Shown piece after piece: positions 1-6,836 of a stretch of DNA of 7,559 nucleotides (within the stretch, counting starts at the first letter, position 1; every line of letters starts with the position of its first letter). The position numbers and the translations under genes were made by a program. Below the pieces are notes generated by a model. The model did not search any database and was not told where the DNA came from. It saw only the letters and a program-made list of their open reading frames with translations. Origin of the DNA: a bacterium (GTDB lineage: Bacteria; Zixibacteria; MSB-5A5; GN15; FEB-12); contig DAOUUR010000103.1 in the NCBI GenBank assembly GCA_030668045.1, forward strand, positions 1 through 7,559, given 5' to 3'.

Positions 1-212
1 CTTATCGAGTAGAATTTCCGGACAATCCCGGTTTTAGCCGGAGAGAGACTCAGTCTACCGGCGAAGAGGATGGTGACACAGTCACTCAATCGCCGGCCGG
101 ATCAGATAGTAACACGGCCACACAGTCGACGGCTACCGGCGACGGAAATAGCGGTACGCAATCATCCACCAGTGAAGACAGCAGCTCAAGTACCCAGGGA
201 GGTCAATCCTGA
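1..212 (+). CDS. 3' end of an unknown protein with a 12-residue tandem repeat tail
   Basis: An open frame enters from the left edge (first full codon at base 3) and stops at TGA 210-212. About 69 residues are visible. A short stretch, YRVEFPDNPGFSRRE, is followed by a tail made almost only of Thr, Ser, Gln, Gly, Asp, Glu, Asn and Ala. The tail is four full copies and one partial copy of a 12-residue unit starting TQ(S/G). Such hydrophilic, disordered tails often act as linkers or as C-terminal secretion or display segments, but nothing here shows which. The stop overlaps the next ATG as TGATG, and the last codons carry that gene's ribosome binding site, so the two genes are probably translationally coupled. 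No family was recognised because the folded part lies outside the window. The frame is supported by its regular in-frame repeat and its coupling to the next gene. Confidence 0.7.
   Translation, partial: YRVEFPDNPGFSRRETQSTGEEDGDTVTQSPAGSDSNTATQSTATGDGNSGTQSSTSEDSSSSTQGGQS
48..209 (+). repeat. 36-bp in-frame tandem repeat, 4.5 copies
   Basis: The copies lie at 48-83, 84-119, 120-155 and 156-191, with a partial copy at 192-209. Each encodes 12 residues beginning Thr-Gln-Ser (Thr-Gln-Gly in the last). The DNA copies have diverged strongly, for example ACT CAG TCT, ACT CAA TCG, ACA CAG TCG and ACG CAA TCA at the unit starts. The protein phase is conserved while codons vary, which points to an old repeat kept at the protein level rather than a recent duplication. 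Confidence 0.8.
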
Positions 213-1438
213 TGTGTGAGGGACGCGACCGAGCCGCCACTGGCGGCGCTTCAACTTTCGCCGACTACGAGATTCGGCAGATTTATTTCGCCGAAGGTGC
301 TCAGAATCACGAGAGTGACGTGGATGTCCATCAACGGTGGAAAGAACAGAGTATTCAGGAATTGACAGCCGATCCGAGTATGTGGCAACTCACCGACACT
401 GCTGGGCACCGGAAGCTTAATGGTTTTGTTCGATCATGGGGGTGGGATCAGCGAGGCTGGTCCGACGAGGAGATCGCCCGCAGGATGATAGAGGCGTTGC
501 AGGATAGTAGGGCCTATTCGGCGTTGGGATATCTTGAGCACCGCTTCGGTGACGATATAACGGTCGAATCGAACCGAACGCAGGCCGAATATATTAACAA
601 CAGCCAGCGTGTCCGATACCGCATCAATATTCTCCAATCCAAAGCGGATTTCAAGGCAAAGCTTCTGGAGGCAAATGCGATCGTCCTCTACGTTGGCCAT
701 TCGCGGTATGGTCGAGGGGCCTGCTTTGATTCTTATGATGGTGTCGTCGATATGCATGGTGACCAGTGGGGAAATGGTCGCACCGGCCGAACCAACGAGA
801 CGGGCCTTTTCCGTCTTGGTTTCCAGTATATTGCCGTTCCGGTAGAAGACATAGAGCACCATGCCTACCATTTTGCACCGATGAAGGTTGAGGATGAGCC
901 ACCGCCCCGGGAACGGCGACATCCCTTCAGCCGCCATGAGAACATGAGGTGGACCCGGCGTTTCCTGCGAGTACAGCTCGAAGGGGGTATAGGTAATCTG
1001 GTTTTGGCGCGATATCGGTCACCATCGCATACCTATTGGGGACTTAGACGCGAGAGAAAGGTGCACCTGGTTCTTAATGCCGGTTGGACCAATACCATTT
1101 CGGCGCCGTACGATCTGGGGAGCATCCAGCAGATGGCCTGCCGGACTTTCTGTCATTTCGGATGTAGTTCCAGAGACCATTACTGGCGAATTGTCCGTAA
1201 CGGCGATTACTATCCATCATTCAGGTGGCAGCGGCGCCCCAGTCCTGATAGTAAATTGGCCTACTTTACATCAGCCCCTACCAATTGGAAAGCAAGCTAC
1301 TGGCTTCACCACCTGCTGGTATGCCCTTATCCTAATGAAGGTGACGATCACTGGTTTAGGACGCATGAATACGCTACTCGCATGACCAACCGGCAGCTTG
1401 GGTCGCGCCAGGAACGTATGGCGTTTCGAATCTATTAG
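212..1438 (+). CDS. Uncharacterised 408-residue protein, possible clan-CD cysteine peptidase
   Basis: The start is ATG 212, with AGGGAGGT at 196-203 and an 8-base spacer; it overlaps the preceding stop. No named family was recognised. The protein is basic and rich in Arg, Trp (about 14), His and Tyr, with no obvious signal peptide or membrane segment. Residues 155-171 form a hydrophobic strand followed by GHSRYGRGAC (His163), like the strand-plus-His-containing loop of caspase, gingipain and CHAT peptidases. Residues 312-320 read TFCHFGCSS (Cys318), in the position where these families place a strand followed by the catalytic Cys. AYFTS at 350-354 could be a following strand and loop. The His-Cys gap (about 155 residues) is longer than usual and would need an insertion; residues 225-250 look like a polar linker. 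The assignment is inference from local pattern. Lying next to a T6SS, it could be an effector or a defence-type protease, but it could also be an unrelated new family. Confidence 0.75.
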   Translation: MCEGRDRAATGGASTFADYEIRQIYFAEGAQNHESDVDVHQRWKEQSIQELTADPSMWQLTDTAGHRKLNGFVRSWGWDQRGWSDEEIARRMIEALQDSRAYSALGYLEHRFGDDITVESNRTQAEYINNSQRVRYRINILQSKADFKAKLLEANAIVLYVGHSRYGRGACFDSYDGVVDMHGDQWGNGRTGRTNETGLFRLGFQYIAVPVEDIEHHAYHFAPMKVEDEPPPRERRHPFSRHENMRWTRRFLRVQLEGGIGNLVLARYRSPSHTYWGLRRERKVHLVLNAGWTNTISAPYDLGSIQQMACRTFCHFGCSSRDHYWRIVRNGDYYPSFRWQRRPSPDSKLAYFTSAPTNWKASYWLHHLLVCPYPNEGDDHWFRTHEYATRMTNRQLGSRQERMAFRIY

Positions 1439-2161
1439 ATGGCGAGTATGGCGACTAGGATGATGATTAGAACAAAGTGCTCGAAGTTCATCGATCGAGA
1501 TCAAGTCTGGCCACGGCCAATGGTGTTCATTGCAATAATCGTGGTAGCGGCTTGTCTGCCGCGCTGCTCAGATAAGGATACAGGAGGTGAAAACGAAGTG
1601 TTTAAAGGAATCGCGGCATCGGTTAAGGAGCTAAATCCGGAAAATGAGAAGCAGCTTGAAGACCTGGCCCGGATAGTCAAGGAAAGGTCGTACAAGGATG
1701 TTCGCAAACTGGTCGAGATTATGCACGGCGAGGACAAGGATGCCGCCAACAAAGCTGCAGCGTTGCTTCAGGAGCTTAATGATATCCCGGCCAGTCCGAT
1801 GTTGGAGGCGCTCGATACGGAAGATCCGGAGATGATGATCTGGGAGTTACAGCAGGTTGTGACTCGGCATGCGCATATTCGATCTCGCATTGTTGCCACG
1901 CTCGAAGAAATGCTGAAGGACAAGACCATACTGCGGCCGCCGTTTTTGCCCGGCGAGGTCGAAGAAATGCCGGTAGAGCGGCGGGTGTGTGACGAGGCTT
2001 ACCTGATGTTGCGATCCCTGATGGCTCTCGAAGATGCCGATATCAGGCTTGTCAACACCGACGTCTTCCTGGATATGTCCAACGAGGCACGGGATAAGGA
2101 GATTGAACGGGTCCGGAAAAGCGGTGAATGGATTGCATTGAGGCAGAGTGAAGATGATTGA
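1439..2161 (+). CDS. Putative lipoprotein with a helical, HEAT-like body
   Basis: The longest frame starts at ATG 1439, directly after the previous stop, and encodes 240 residues. The start is uncertain: in-frame ATGs at 1448, 1460, 1463 and 1520 are possible and none has a strong ribosome binding site. A hydrophobic stretch (about residues 28-38) ends in VVAAC with Cys39, which fits a lipobox (V-A-A-C) for signal peptidase II. The Lys/Arg-containing stretch before it fits an n-region, although it is long if the first ATG is used. Asp at +6 and a polar segment follow. The rest (about 50-230) is charged and predicted helical, with repeated hydrophobic heptad-like spacing resembling HEAT or ARM-type helical pairs. 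A distinctive segment is RRVCDEAYLMLRSLM at about 181-195. No enzyme motif is visible. The likely location is periplasmic and membrane-anchored. Its adjacency to the putative peptidase allows a partner or immunity role, which is unproven. Confidence 0.75.
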   Translation: MASMATRMMIRTKCSKFIDRDQVWPRPMVFIAIIVVAACLPRCSDKDTGGENEVFKGIAASVKELNPENEKQLEDLARIVKERSYKDVRKLVEIMHGEDKDAANKAAALLQELNDIPASPMLEALDTEDPEMMIWELQQVVTRHAHIRSRIVATLEEMLKDKTILRPPFLPGEVEEMPVERRVCDEAYLMLRSLMALEDADIRLVNTDVFLDMSNEARDKEIERVRKSGEWIALRQSEDD

Positions 2162-2187
2162 AAGCCTGCTACCAGACATCGCATGCC

Positions 2188-2239
2188 AAAAAAAAGAGCG
2201 ACAAAAGCACTTGACTTTACGTGTGGTCGCTTGTAAAAT
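2188..2239 (+). promoter_or_regulatory. Sigma-70-type promoter of the secretion operon
   Basis: TTGACT (2211-2216) and TAAAAT (2234-2239) are separated by exactly 17 bases, a close match to a housekeeping promoter. An eight-A tract at 2188-2195 lies where a distal UP element would sit. Transcription would start near 2245-2248, leaving a leader of about 78 bases before ATG 2325. It is the only good promoter seen in the 163-base gap before the operon. No sigma-54-type element was seen. Confidence 0.65.
2197..2231. promoter_or_regulatory. Inverted repeat over the -35 region, possible operator
   Basis: AGCGAC (2197-2202) and GTCGCT (2226-2231) are perfect inverted copies, with a further CAC (2208-2210) and GTG (2221-2223) inside. 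The element spans the -35 hexamer and most of the promoter spacer, a usual place for a repressor site. Read on the - strand it is a hairpin followed by eight T, so a minus-strand terminator is an alternative, although no minus-strand gene was seen. Confidence 0.35.
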
Positions 2240-2324
2240 AAACAATTATCACACTGTAGCTTAGGAGCGCTAACCGGCTTCATTGACAGACGGGTAGCCC
2301 TCCCAGGGAGATGTTTGATCAGCA

Positions 2325-3782
2325 ATGGACATAGCTAACTATTCATCCGATTCAAGAGCCATTATCAAGATCGCACGCGAGGTTACCGCCGAGTTCCGGC
2401 ATCCGGAGATTCAGGTGGAACATTTGTTGATCGCAGTGGTCCGGCAAGAGGGAACCGAGGTGGAGTCGATCCTCAACCAGGTCGGCAAAAGTACGGTGAT
2501 GGTTGCCGCAGTCACCGAGCAGTATCTCAAAGATCAGTCGAGCCGTTCAAAGACTCGGGAGAACCTTGGCATTTCGCCGGCGGTTCACGATGTACTGACT
2601 CAGGCGGTCGATGAAAAGGCCAAGCTCTTCGACGCATTAGTCGAGCCGGAGCATATCTTTATTGCCATTTTCGACCCCAAAGCCAATCTGGCGCCATACG
2701 TGCGCGACAAGATTGATCTTACCAAAGAAGATATTTACAAAGCGATTGCCGAGAGCAAGACTGTTGAGGAGATCGCCGCATCGGTCGGTAAGGCCGGTGG
2801 TGACGCCGCTTCTTCGGAGGGCAAGAAGGAAATATCCGGCACGTTGCGGTATTGTGTTGATATGACCAATCAGGCCGCGGCTGGAGAGTTTGACCCGATG
2901 ATTGGTCGGGAGCCGGAACTTCAGCAGATGATTCAGATTCTGCTGCGTCGCCGCAAAAACAGCCCGGTGCTGGTTGGTGGCGCCGGTGTTGGCAAGTCGG
3001 CCATCGTGGAAGGATTTGCTCAGGCGGTTATCGACGGCAAAACCCCCAAAGTATTGCAGGACGTCAAGGTGATGGCGGTCGATATGGGTTCGATGGTGGC
3101 CGGAGCCAAGTACAAGGGTGAATTCGAGGAAAGGTTTAAGTCGCTGGTCAGTGAAGTGGTTAAGTCCGGCGGGAAGATCGTACTCTTCATCGATGAGATT
3201 CACACTATTGCCGGAGCGGGTAGTATGTCCGGTGGGATGGATGCGGCCAATCTAATCAAGCCGGCCCTCGCTCGTGGTCAGATTCGTCTGATTGGTGCCA
3301 CAACCGTCGAGGAGTACACCAAGTATCTCGAAAAGGACAAGGCGTTGGATCGCCGGTTTGAACGGGTGAAAATCGGTGAACCGAGTGTCGATGAGGCAAT
3401 CAGTATCGCCGTTGGGGTCGTGCCCAAGTACGAAGAGCACCACAAGATCACTTATGATTCCGAGGCGATAATTGGTGCGGTCAAATATGCCAAGAGGTAT
3501 CTTAGTGAGCGTAACCTGCCTGATATTGCTCTTGATATTATCGACGAGGCGGCATCGGAGTTTTCGGTCAAACGCGAGTACTCAAGAGAGAGAATCCCGA
3601 CTATGGAAACCCGGGTCACTGAGATTGAAAAGGCATTTGCGGCATGTCAGGGGAAAGACCCCAAGAAGGACACCGAGGCTTTTGATAATCTCTATTCGCT
3701 TTACGACGAGTTTGAAAAGAACATGGAGCGGCTTGAGGGTTTCTGGGGACACCGAATCGAAGTTGCGGGAGGGGAATTATGA
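2325..3782 (+). CDS. clpV: Split ClpB/ClpV-type AAA+ unfoldase, N-terminal half (Clp_N and AAA1)
   Basis: This 485-residue protein is the front half of a Hsp100 (ClpB/ClpV) unfoldase, which in T6SS strips contracted TssB/TssC sheath for reuse in the cytoplasm. Clp_N repeats occupy about 1-145 (HPEIQVEHLL at 26-35; a second copy around 103-116). AAA1 holds Walker A GGAGVGKS at 218-225, a pore loop with KYKGEFEER at 262-270, Walker B IVLFIDE at 285-291, GATT at 324-327 as sensor 1 region, and the Arg pair DRRF at 342-345. The small subdomain ends near IDEAAS (406-411). About 75 charged residues follow, the first part of a coiled-coil M domain, and then the chain stops. ATG 2325 is the first ATG after an in-frame TGA at 2316; AGGGAG lies 14 bases upstream, a long spacing. 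The stop overlaps the next start as ATGA. The pore loop looks more like ClpB/ClpC than proteobacterial ClpV; the T6SS role rests on context. Confidence 0.9.
   Translation: MDIANYSSDSRAIIKIAREVTAEFRHPEIQVEHLLIAVVRQEGTEVESILNQVGKSTVMVAAVTEQYLKDQSSRSKTRENLGISPAVHDVLTQAVDEKAKLFDALVEPEHIFIAIFDPKANLAPYVRDKIDLTKEDIYKAIAESKTVEEIAASVGKAGGDAASSEGKKEISGTLRYCVDMTNQAAAGEFDPMIGREPELQQMIQILLRRRKNSPVLVGGAGVGKSAIVEGFAQAVIDGKTPKVLQDVKVMAVDMGSMVAGAKYKGEFEERFKSLVSEVVKSGGKIVLFIDEIHTIAGAGSMSGGMDAANLIKPALARGQIRLIGATTVEEYTKYLEKDKALDRRFERVKIGEPSVDEAISIAVGVVPKYEEHHKITYDSEAIIGAVKYAKRYLSERNLPDIALDIIDEAASEFSVKREYSRERIPTMETRVTEIEKAFAACQGKDPKKDTEAFDNLYSLYDEFEKNMERLEGFWGHRIEVAGGEL
3768..3781 (+). promoter_or_regulatory. Internal ribosome binding site and ATGA coupling for the second ATPase half
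   Basis: GGAGG at 3768-3772 stands six bases before ATG 3779-3781, inside the last codons of the upstream half. The upstream stop TGA (3780-3782) overlaps this start. A consensus site at ideal spacing shows that the second half is meant to initiate independently, by reinitiation or directly. Confidence 0.75.
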
Positions 3783-4876
3783 GCTCACCCAGACTGAAAC
3801 CGGATGACCTGAAGAAGGCTTTTGGCGAAAAAATAGATCGCTTCAAGGCTCTTAAGTCAGTTGTGGATAATCTTGAGGAGAGAATCTGCGATGCTGACAT
3901 CGCTGCCGTGGTGGCGCGCCGTACCGGTATTCCCGTCTCCAAGATGCTTACCGCCGAGAAGGACCGTCTTCTCAACATGGAAGCGCATCTCAAGAAGAAA
4001 ATTGTTGGACAGGAGAAAGCAATTATCGGAGTGGCTAATGCCATTCGCAAGTCGCGCGCCGGACTCAAGATGGCCAACCGGCCGGTCGGATCGTTCCTCT
4101 TTTTGGGGCCGACCGGTACAGGTAAGACGCATCTCCCGAAATTGATTGCTGAGTTCCTGTTCGATGACAAGAATGCGATGGTGCGGTTTGATATGTCCGA
4201 GTACATGGAGAAGCATTCAGTCGCCAAGATGATTGGCGCTCCTCCGGGATATGTTGGATACGAGGAGGGTGGTGTTCTGACCGAAGCGGTTCGTCGCAAA
4301 CCGTTCTCAATTGTTCTGTTCGATGAGGTCGAAAAAGCTCACCCCGATGTTTTCAATCTTCTGTTGCAGCTTCTTGATGACGGTCGCTTGACCGACGGCC
4401 AGAGTCGGACGGTTGATTTTTCCAATACGCTTGTTGTTCTGACATCCAACTATGCCGCCGAAAAGATTCTGGATGCCGACCGGGAAGGGCGGGAAGTTGA
4501 TATGGAAGAGGTGCGCGGTTTCCTTTTTTCTAAGTTCCGACCGGAGTTTCTCAACCGGCTCAATGATATTATCATCTTTCATTCGTTCACGCCAGAGCAG
4601 GTGGAGGTTATCGCCGGGCTGGAATTCAACAACCTTTGTGAGTTGCTGAAGGAGCAGGACATCAAGGCGGAACTGACGCCCGAGGCACAGAAGAAACTGG
4701 CTGCCGATGGCTACACGATCGAACTTGGCGCCAGGCCGATCCAGCGTATTATCGAGAAAGACATAATCAATCGTCTGTCAGTGGATATTATTACCGGCAA
4801 TGTCTCGCCCGGGGATCACATCCGGGTTGAAGTCAAAGACGATGCTTATACCTTTGCGAGAGTAGAAACTGACTAA
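3779..4876 (+). CDS. clpV: Split ClpB/ClpV-type AAA+ unfoldase, C-terminal half (AAA2)
   Basis: This 365-residue protein supplies the back half of the Hsp100 unfoldase. Residues 1-70 are charged and helical and would complete the M domain. AAA2 begins at IVGQEKAI (75-82). It has Walker A GPTGTGKT (110-117), pore loop GAPPGYVGYEEGG (153-165), Walker B SIVLFDE (177-183), sensor 1 TSN (222-224), an Arg finger in FLNR (257-260) and sensor 2 GARPIQR (317-323). All catalytic elements are present. Small departures are THLPK after Walker A, where ClpB usually has TELAK or TELCK, and Thr in place of Val in GPTGVGKT. GARPIQR is ClpB-like. The combined length of the two halves is about 850 residues, close to a normal single-chain ClpB/ClpV. 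The segment between AAA1 and AAA2 totals about 150 residues, slightly shorter than in ClpB. The two chains presumably assemble into one hexameric machine of paired subunits (inference). tssB starts 30 bases downstream. Confidence 0.9.
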   Translation: MSSPRLKPDDLKKAFGEKIDRFKALKSVVDNLEERICDADIAAVVARRTGIPVSKMLTAEKDRLLNMEAHLKKKIVGQEKAIIGVANAIRKSRAGLKMANRPVGSFLFLGPTGTGKTHLPKLIAEFLFDDKNAMVRFDMSEYMEKHSVAKMIGAPPGYVGYEEGGVLTEAVRRKPFSIVLFDEVEKAHPDVFNLLLQLLDDGRLTDGQSRTVDFSNTLVVLTSNYAAEKILDADREGREVDMEEVRGFLFSKFRPEFLNRLNDIIIFHSFTPEQVEVIAGLEFNNLCELLKEQDIKAELTPEAQKKLAADGYTIELGARPIQRIIEKDIINRLSVDIITGNVSPGDHIRVEVKDDAYTFARVETD

Positions 4877-4906
4877 TGACCTATAAATCCAAACCGGAGG
4901 GTTTAG

Positions 4907-5347
4907 ATGGCTAAATTCATCCTGGGTGCGACCGAGCGGATCAAGAAAGATGACTCAATCCCCGTAGAGTTGCTCCCATCCAACAAGCTCCTGTATGCCG
5001 CCAAGCTCAACAACGACGAGGACGCCGATGTTGCGCCGGTCAAGTGTGTCAATCCCAAAGAGGTGTTCGAGAAGTTTCGTCCCTCGTTCGATGCTGAGCT
5101 TGAGAGCACTGAAGGCGAACAGGTTAACGCTCATTTCGAGATCAAGGCGATGAAGGATTTTTCATCGAAGGAATTGATCGAGAAAGACGACAACTTGCGC
5201 GAGACGTACTACAGCAAAGAAATGCTGTCCGATCTCGACAAACAATTGAAGAAGAATAACGCGCTGAAGAAAACGCTGGCTGACAAAGAGAAAAAAGAAG
5301 CTTTGTTGAAGGTGGCGCGTTACTACATTGACCTTCTGTCCGAGTAG
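4907..5347 (+). CDS. tssB: T6SS contractile sheath small subunit TssB (VipA-like)
   Basis: This 146-residue protein is recognised as the small sheath subunit, which pairs with TssC to form the contractile sheath around the Hcp tube in the cytoplasm. The family pattern is visible from the N-terminal strand segment through VFEKFRPSFDAELES (about 49-63), then a region ending in a dF.skelIEKDDNLRE-like segment (about 81-97), and a long charged C-terminal helix ending ARYYIDLLSE. It lacks the longer N-terminal region of many proteobacterial TssB proteins, and its size fits the Bacteroidota-type version. ATG 4907 has GGAGG at 4896-4900 with a six-base spacer. It lies 30 bases after the ATPase gene and 17 bases before tssC, an operon arrangement that matches the sheath pair. 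The identification comes from sequence pattern plus the very clear TssC next door. Confidence 0.85.
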   Translation: MAKFILGATERIKKDDSIPVELLPSNKLLYAAKLNNDEDADVAPVKCVNPKEVFEKFRPSFDAELESTEGEQVNAHFEIKAMKDFSSKELIEKDDNLRETYYSKEMLSDLDKQLKKNNALKKTLADKEKKEALLKVARYYIDLLSE

Positions 5348-5364
5348 AGGTGAGGTGATTACCT

Positions 5365-6789
5365 ATGGGTGAAGAAGAAAAACACGAAGCTCAGCCACAG
5401 CCGGCGGAAGCTCAGCCGGAAGCGGCACCAGCCGCGGAGGCAATCTCCGATGACGAGTTTGCCAATCTGCTGGGAGACTCCTTTGGTGATTTCTCCAAAC
5501 TAGCCGCCCTGTTGCCGTCGTTTAAGACTCCCGATGGTGATCTGGTTCGCGGCGTAGAATGGCTCGATCCAAAGAAGGACTTCCAGCGCAAAGAGTTCCT
5601 TACTAAGAAGAATTTTGCAACTCAGCGCCAGTTGCTGGCCCAGCGACTCAAACTCTGGGAACAGCATCTCTCCAAGGATGGCAAGCCGGACGATTTCCGC
5701 AAGGAGATCAACGAGCGGGCGACCAAGCTGGAGCAGAACCTTGAAAAGAACATGAAGAAGGTTCACAAGGCGGGTCGTGTACTGGAGACAACGTATCGTG
5801 CGGTCGACAAGTTCTTTGCAAATGCGCAGGCGGAGCCGGATGAGAAGGTCAACGCGTACTTCTCCAACGTCAGTGCCGAAGAACTAACCGATCCCGACGA
5901 TAAGGAAAAATTCGAGCAGATGAGCAAAGCGGTGGCCGATCTTTATCGTGAGTGGAGCATCAAAGAGTGCTTCGGCATGGCCGTCATCCCCGGTTATCTC
6001 GGCAGTGTCGAGAATATCGATATGGTTGCTCGTGGGCTTGGTTTCCCCAATAAACTGCATGTGATGACAGATCTCCCCAATTTCGAGACCTTTGAGGAGA
6101 CGATGGACATGCTTGAGGATCCCAACTACGCTAATCTGCCGGGTATTGACAGTTACAAGCAATATGTTTCGGTCTTTGCCAACTACCTGCAGGCTCGTGA
6201 GGCCAACCAGTACGAAGACGACGACATGTGGATTCCGCCTTCAGCGGCTGTCGCTGGCAAGATGTATCAGGGTGATCTCTCTGTAGGCATGCAGCAGCCA
6301 ATGGCCGGTTTTAAGCATGGGAAAATCAATGATGCCAAGTATCTCCGTTTCAAAGCTAACCAGCCGGACGCTTCCAAGATCAATGAGAAGGGCGTCAACC
6401 CGATGGTCAGTTTTGAAGGGACGGCTGTGTCGATGGGAGCGGCGACGCTCTTTACGAAAGAAACGTTCAATGTCTATTCGATTCGCAGAACGTATGACTA
6501 TGTCTACAAGACTCTGCGAAACTACCTGAACAAGCAGACCTTCTCAGTTATCGACCAGCGTTTTGTCGATACGATGCGTAAGGATATTGACAAGTTCATG
6601 AAGGCAATCTCCGGTGGAGATAATATCCTTCAGGACTTCAAGGTCGAAATTTTTGCCGACGAGGAGATGCGCAAGCGTCAGGAAATCGATGTTAAGGTCA
6701 GTCTGAACCCGAAGTACCCGGCTCGTACATTCAATATTGAGTTTATGGCTTGGGGTGAGGGTGATCAGACTAACGTGAAGGATAAGTAG
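5365..6789 (+). CDS. tssC: T6SS contractile sheath large subunit TssC (VipB-like)
   Basis: This 474-residue protein is the large sheath subunit. Typical sheath features are visible: NYLQARE (273-279), the tail-sheath signature IPPSAAVAGKMYQ (290-302), VNPMVSFEGTAVSMGAAT (344-361), SIRRTYDYVYKTLRNYL (372-388) followed by helices about 396-416, and a C-terminal strand region YPARTFNIEFMAW (451-463) that would engage neighbouring subunits. The first 26 residues are an Ala/Pro/Gln/Glu-rich, disordered extension, followed by an acidic-amphipathic stretch SDDEFANLLGDSFGDF (28-43). In characterised T6SS the TssC N-terminal helix is the ClpV contact, so this region is a candidate docking site for the split ATPase (inference). 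ATG 5365 has GAGGTGAT at 5352-5359 and a five-base spacer. It is 474 residues against about 490-500 in many proteobacteria. Confidence 0.93.
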   Translation: MGEEEKHEAQPQPAEAQPEAAPAAEAISDDEFANLLGDSFGDFSKLAALLPSFKTPDGDLVRGVEWLDPKKDFQRKEFLTKKNFATQRQLLAQRLKLWEQHLSKDGKPDDFRKEINERATKLEQNLEKNMKKVHKAGRVLETTYRAVDKFFANAQAEPDEKVNAYFSNVSAEELTDPDDKEKFEQMSKAVADLYREWSIKECFGMAVIPGYLGSVENIDMVARGLGFPNKLHVMTDLPNFETFEETMDMLEDPNYANLPGIDSYKQYVSVFANYLQAREANQYEDDDMWIPPSAAVAGKMYQGDLSVGMQQPMAGFKHGKINDAKYLRFKANQPDASKINEKGVNPMVSFEGTAVSMGAATLFTKETFNVYSIRRTYDYVYKTLRNYLNKQTFSVIDQRFVDTMRKDIDKFMKAISGGDNILQDFKVEIFADEEMRKRQEIDVKVSLNPKYPARTFNIEFMAWGEGDQTNVKDK

Positions 6790-6803
6790 CACATTAGTTA
6801 GTA

Positions 6804-6835
6804 TCGAGCTGGCTGGTTCAGGCCGACCGGCTCGA
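6804..6835 (+). other. Hairpin between tssC and hcp
   Basis: A 14-base left arm (6804-6817) and 14-base right arm (6822-6835) pair with a four-base loop TCAG. The outer six pairs TCGAGC/GCTCGA are perfect, there is one C/A mismatch, and a few G-U pairs occur. No T-tract follows, so this is not a classic terminator. It may be an mRNA-stabilising or processing stem that sets hcp level apart from tssC (inference). Confidence 0.55.
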
Positions 6836-6836
6836 A

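Noticed and set aside
48..209. CRISPR array (36-base period)
   Set aside because: The units are contiguous without spacers, strongly diverged in DNA, and in phase with an open reading frame.
2162..2240. Plus-strand terminator after the lipoprotein gene
   Set aside because: The AGCGAC/GTCGCT stem is not followed by a T-run on the + strand; the A-tract precedes it. It fits an operator or a minus-strand terminator better.
3734..3790. The ATPase split as a simple frameshift or sequencing error
   Set aside because: The second frame is open for only about 43 bases upstream of its ATG (TGA at 3734-3736), no slippery heptamer is present, and a consensus GGAGG at ideal spacing serves the second start. 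An indel in the G-rich run at 3767-3774 cannot be fully excluded without reads.
3616..4299. Long minus-strand ORF of 227 codons, and others at 434-937 and 2637-3203
   Set aside because: They lie antisense to clear genes, have no ribosome binding sites or recognisable domains, and arise from codon bias in the real frames.
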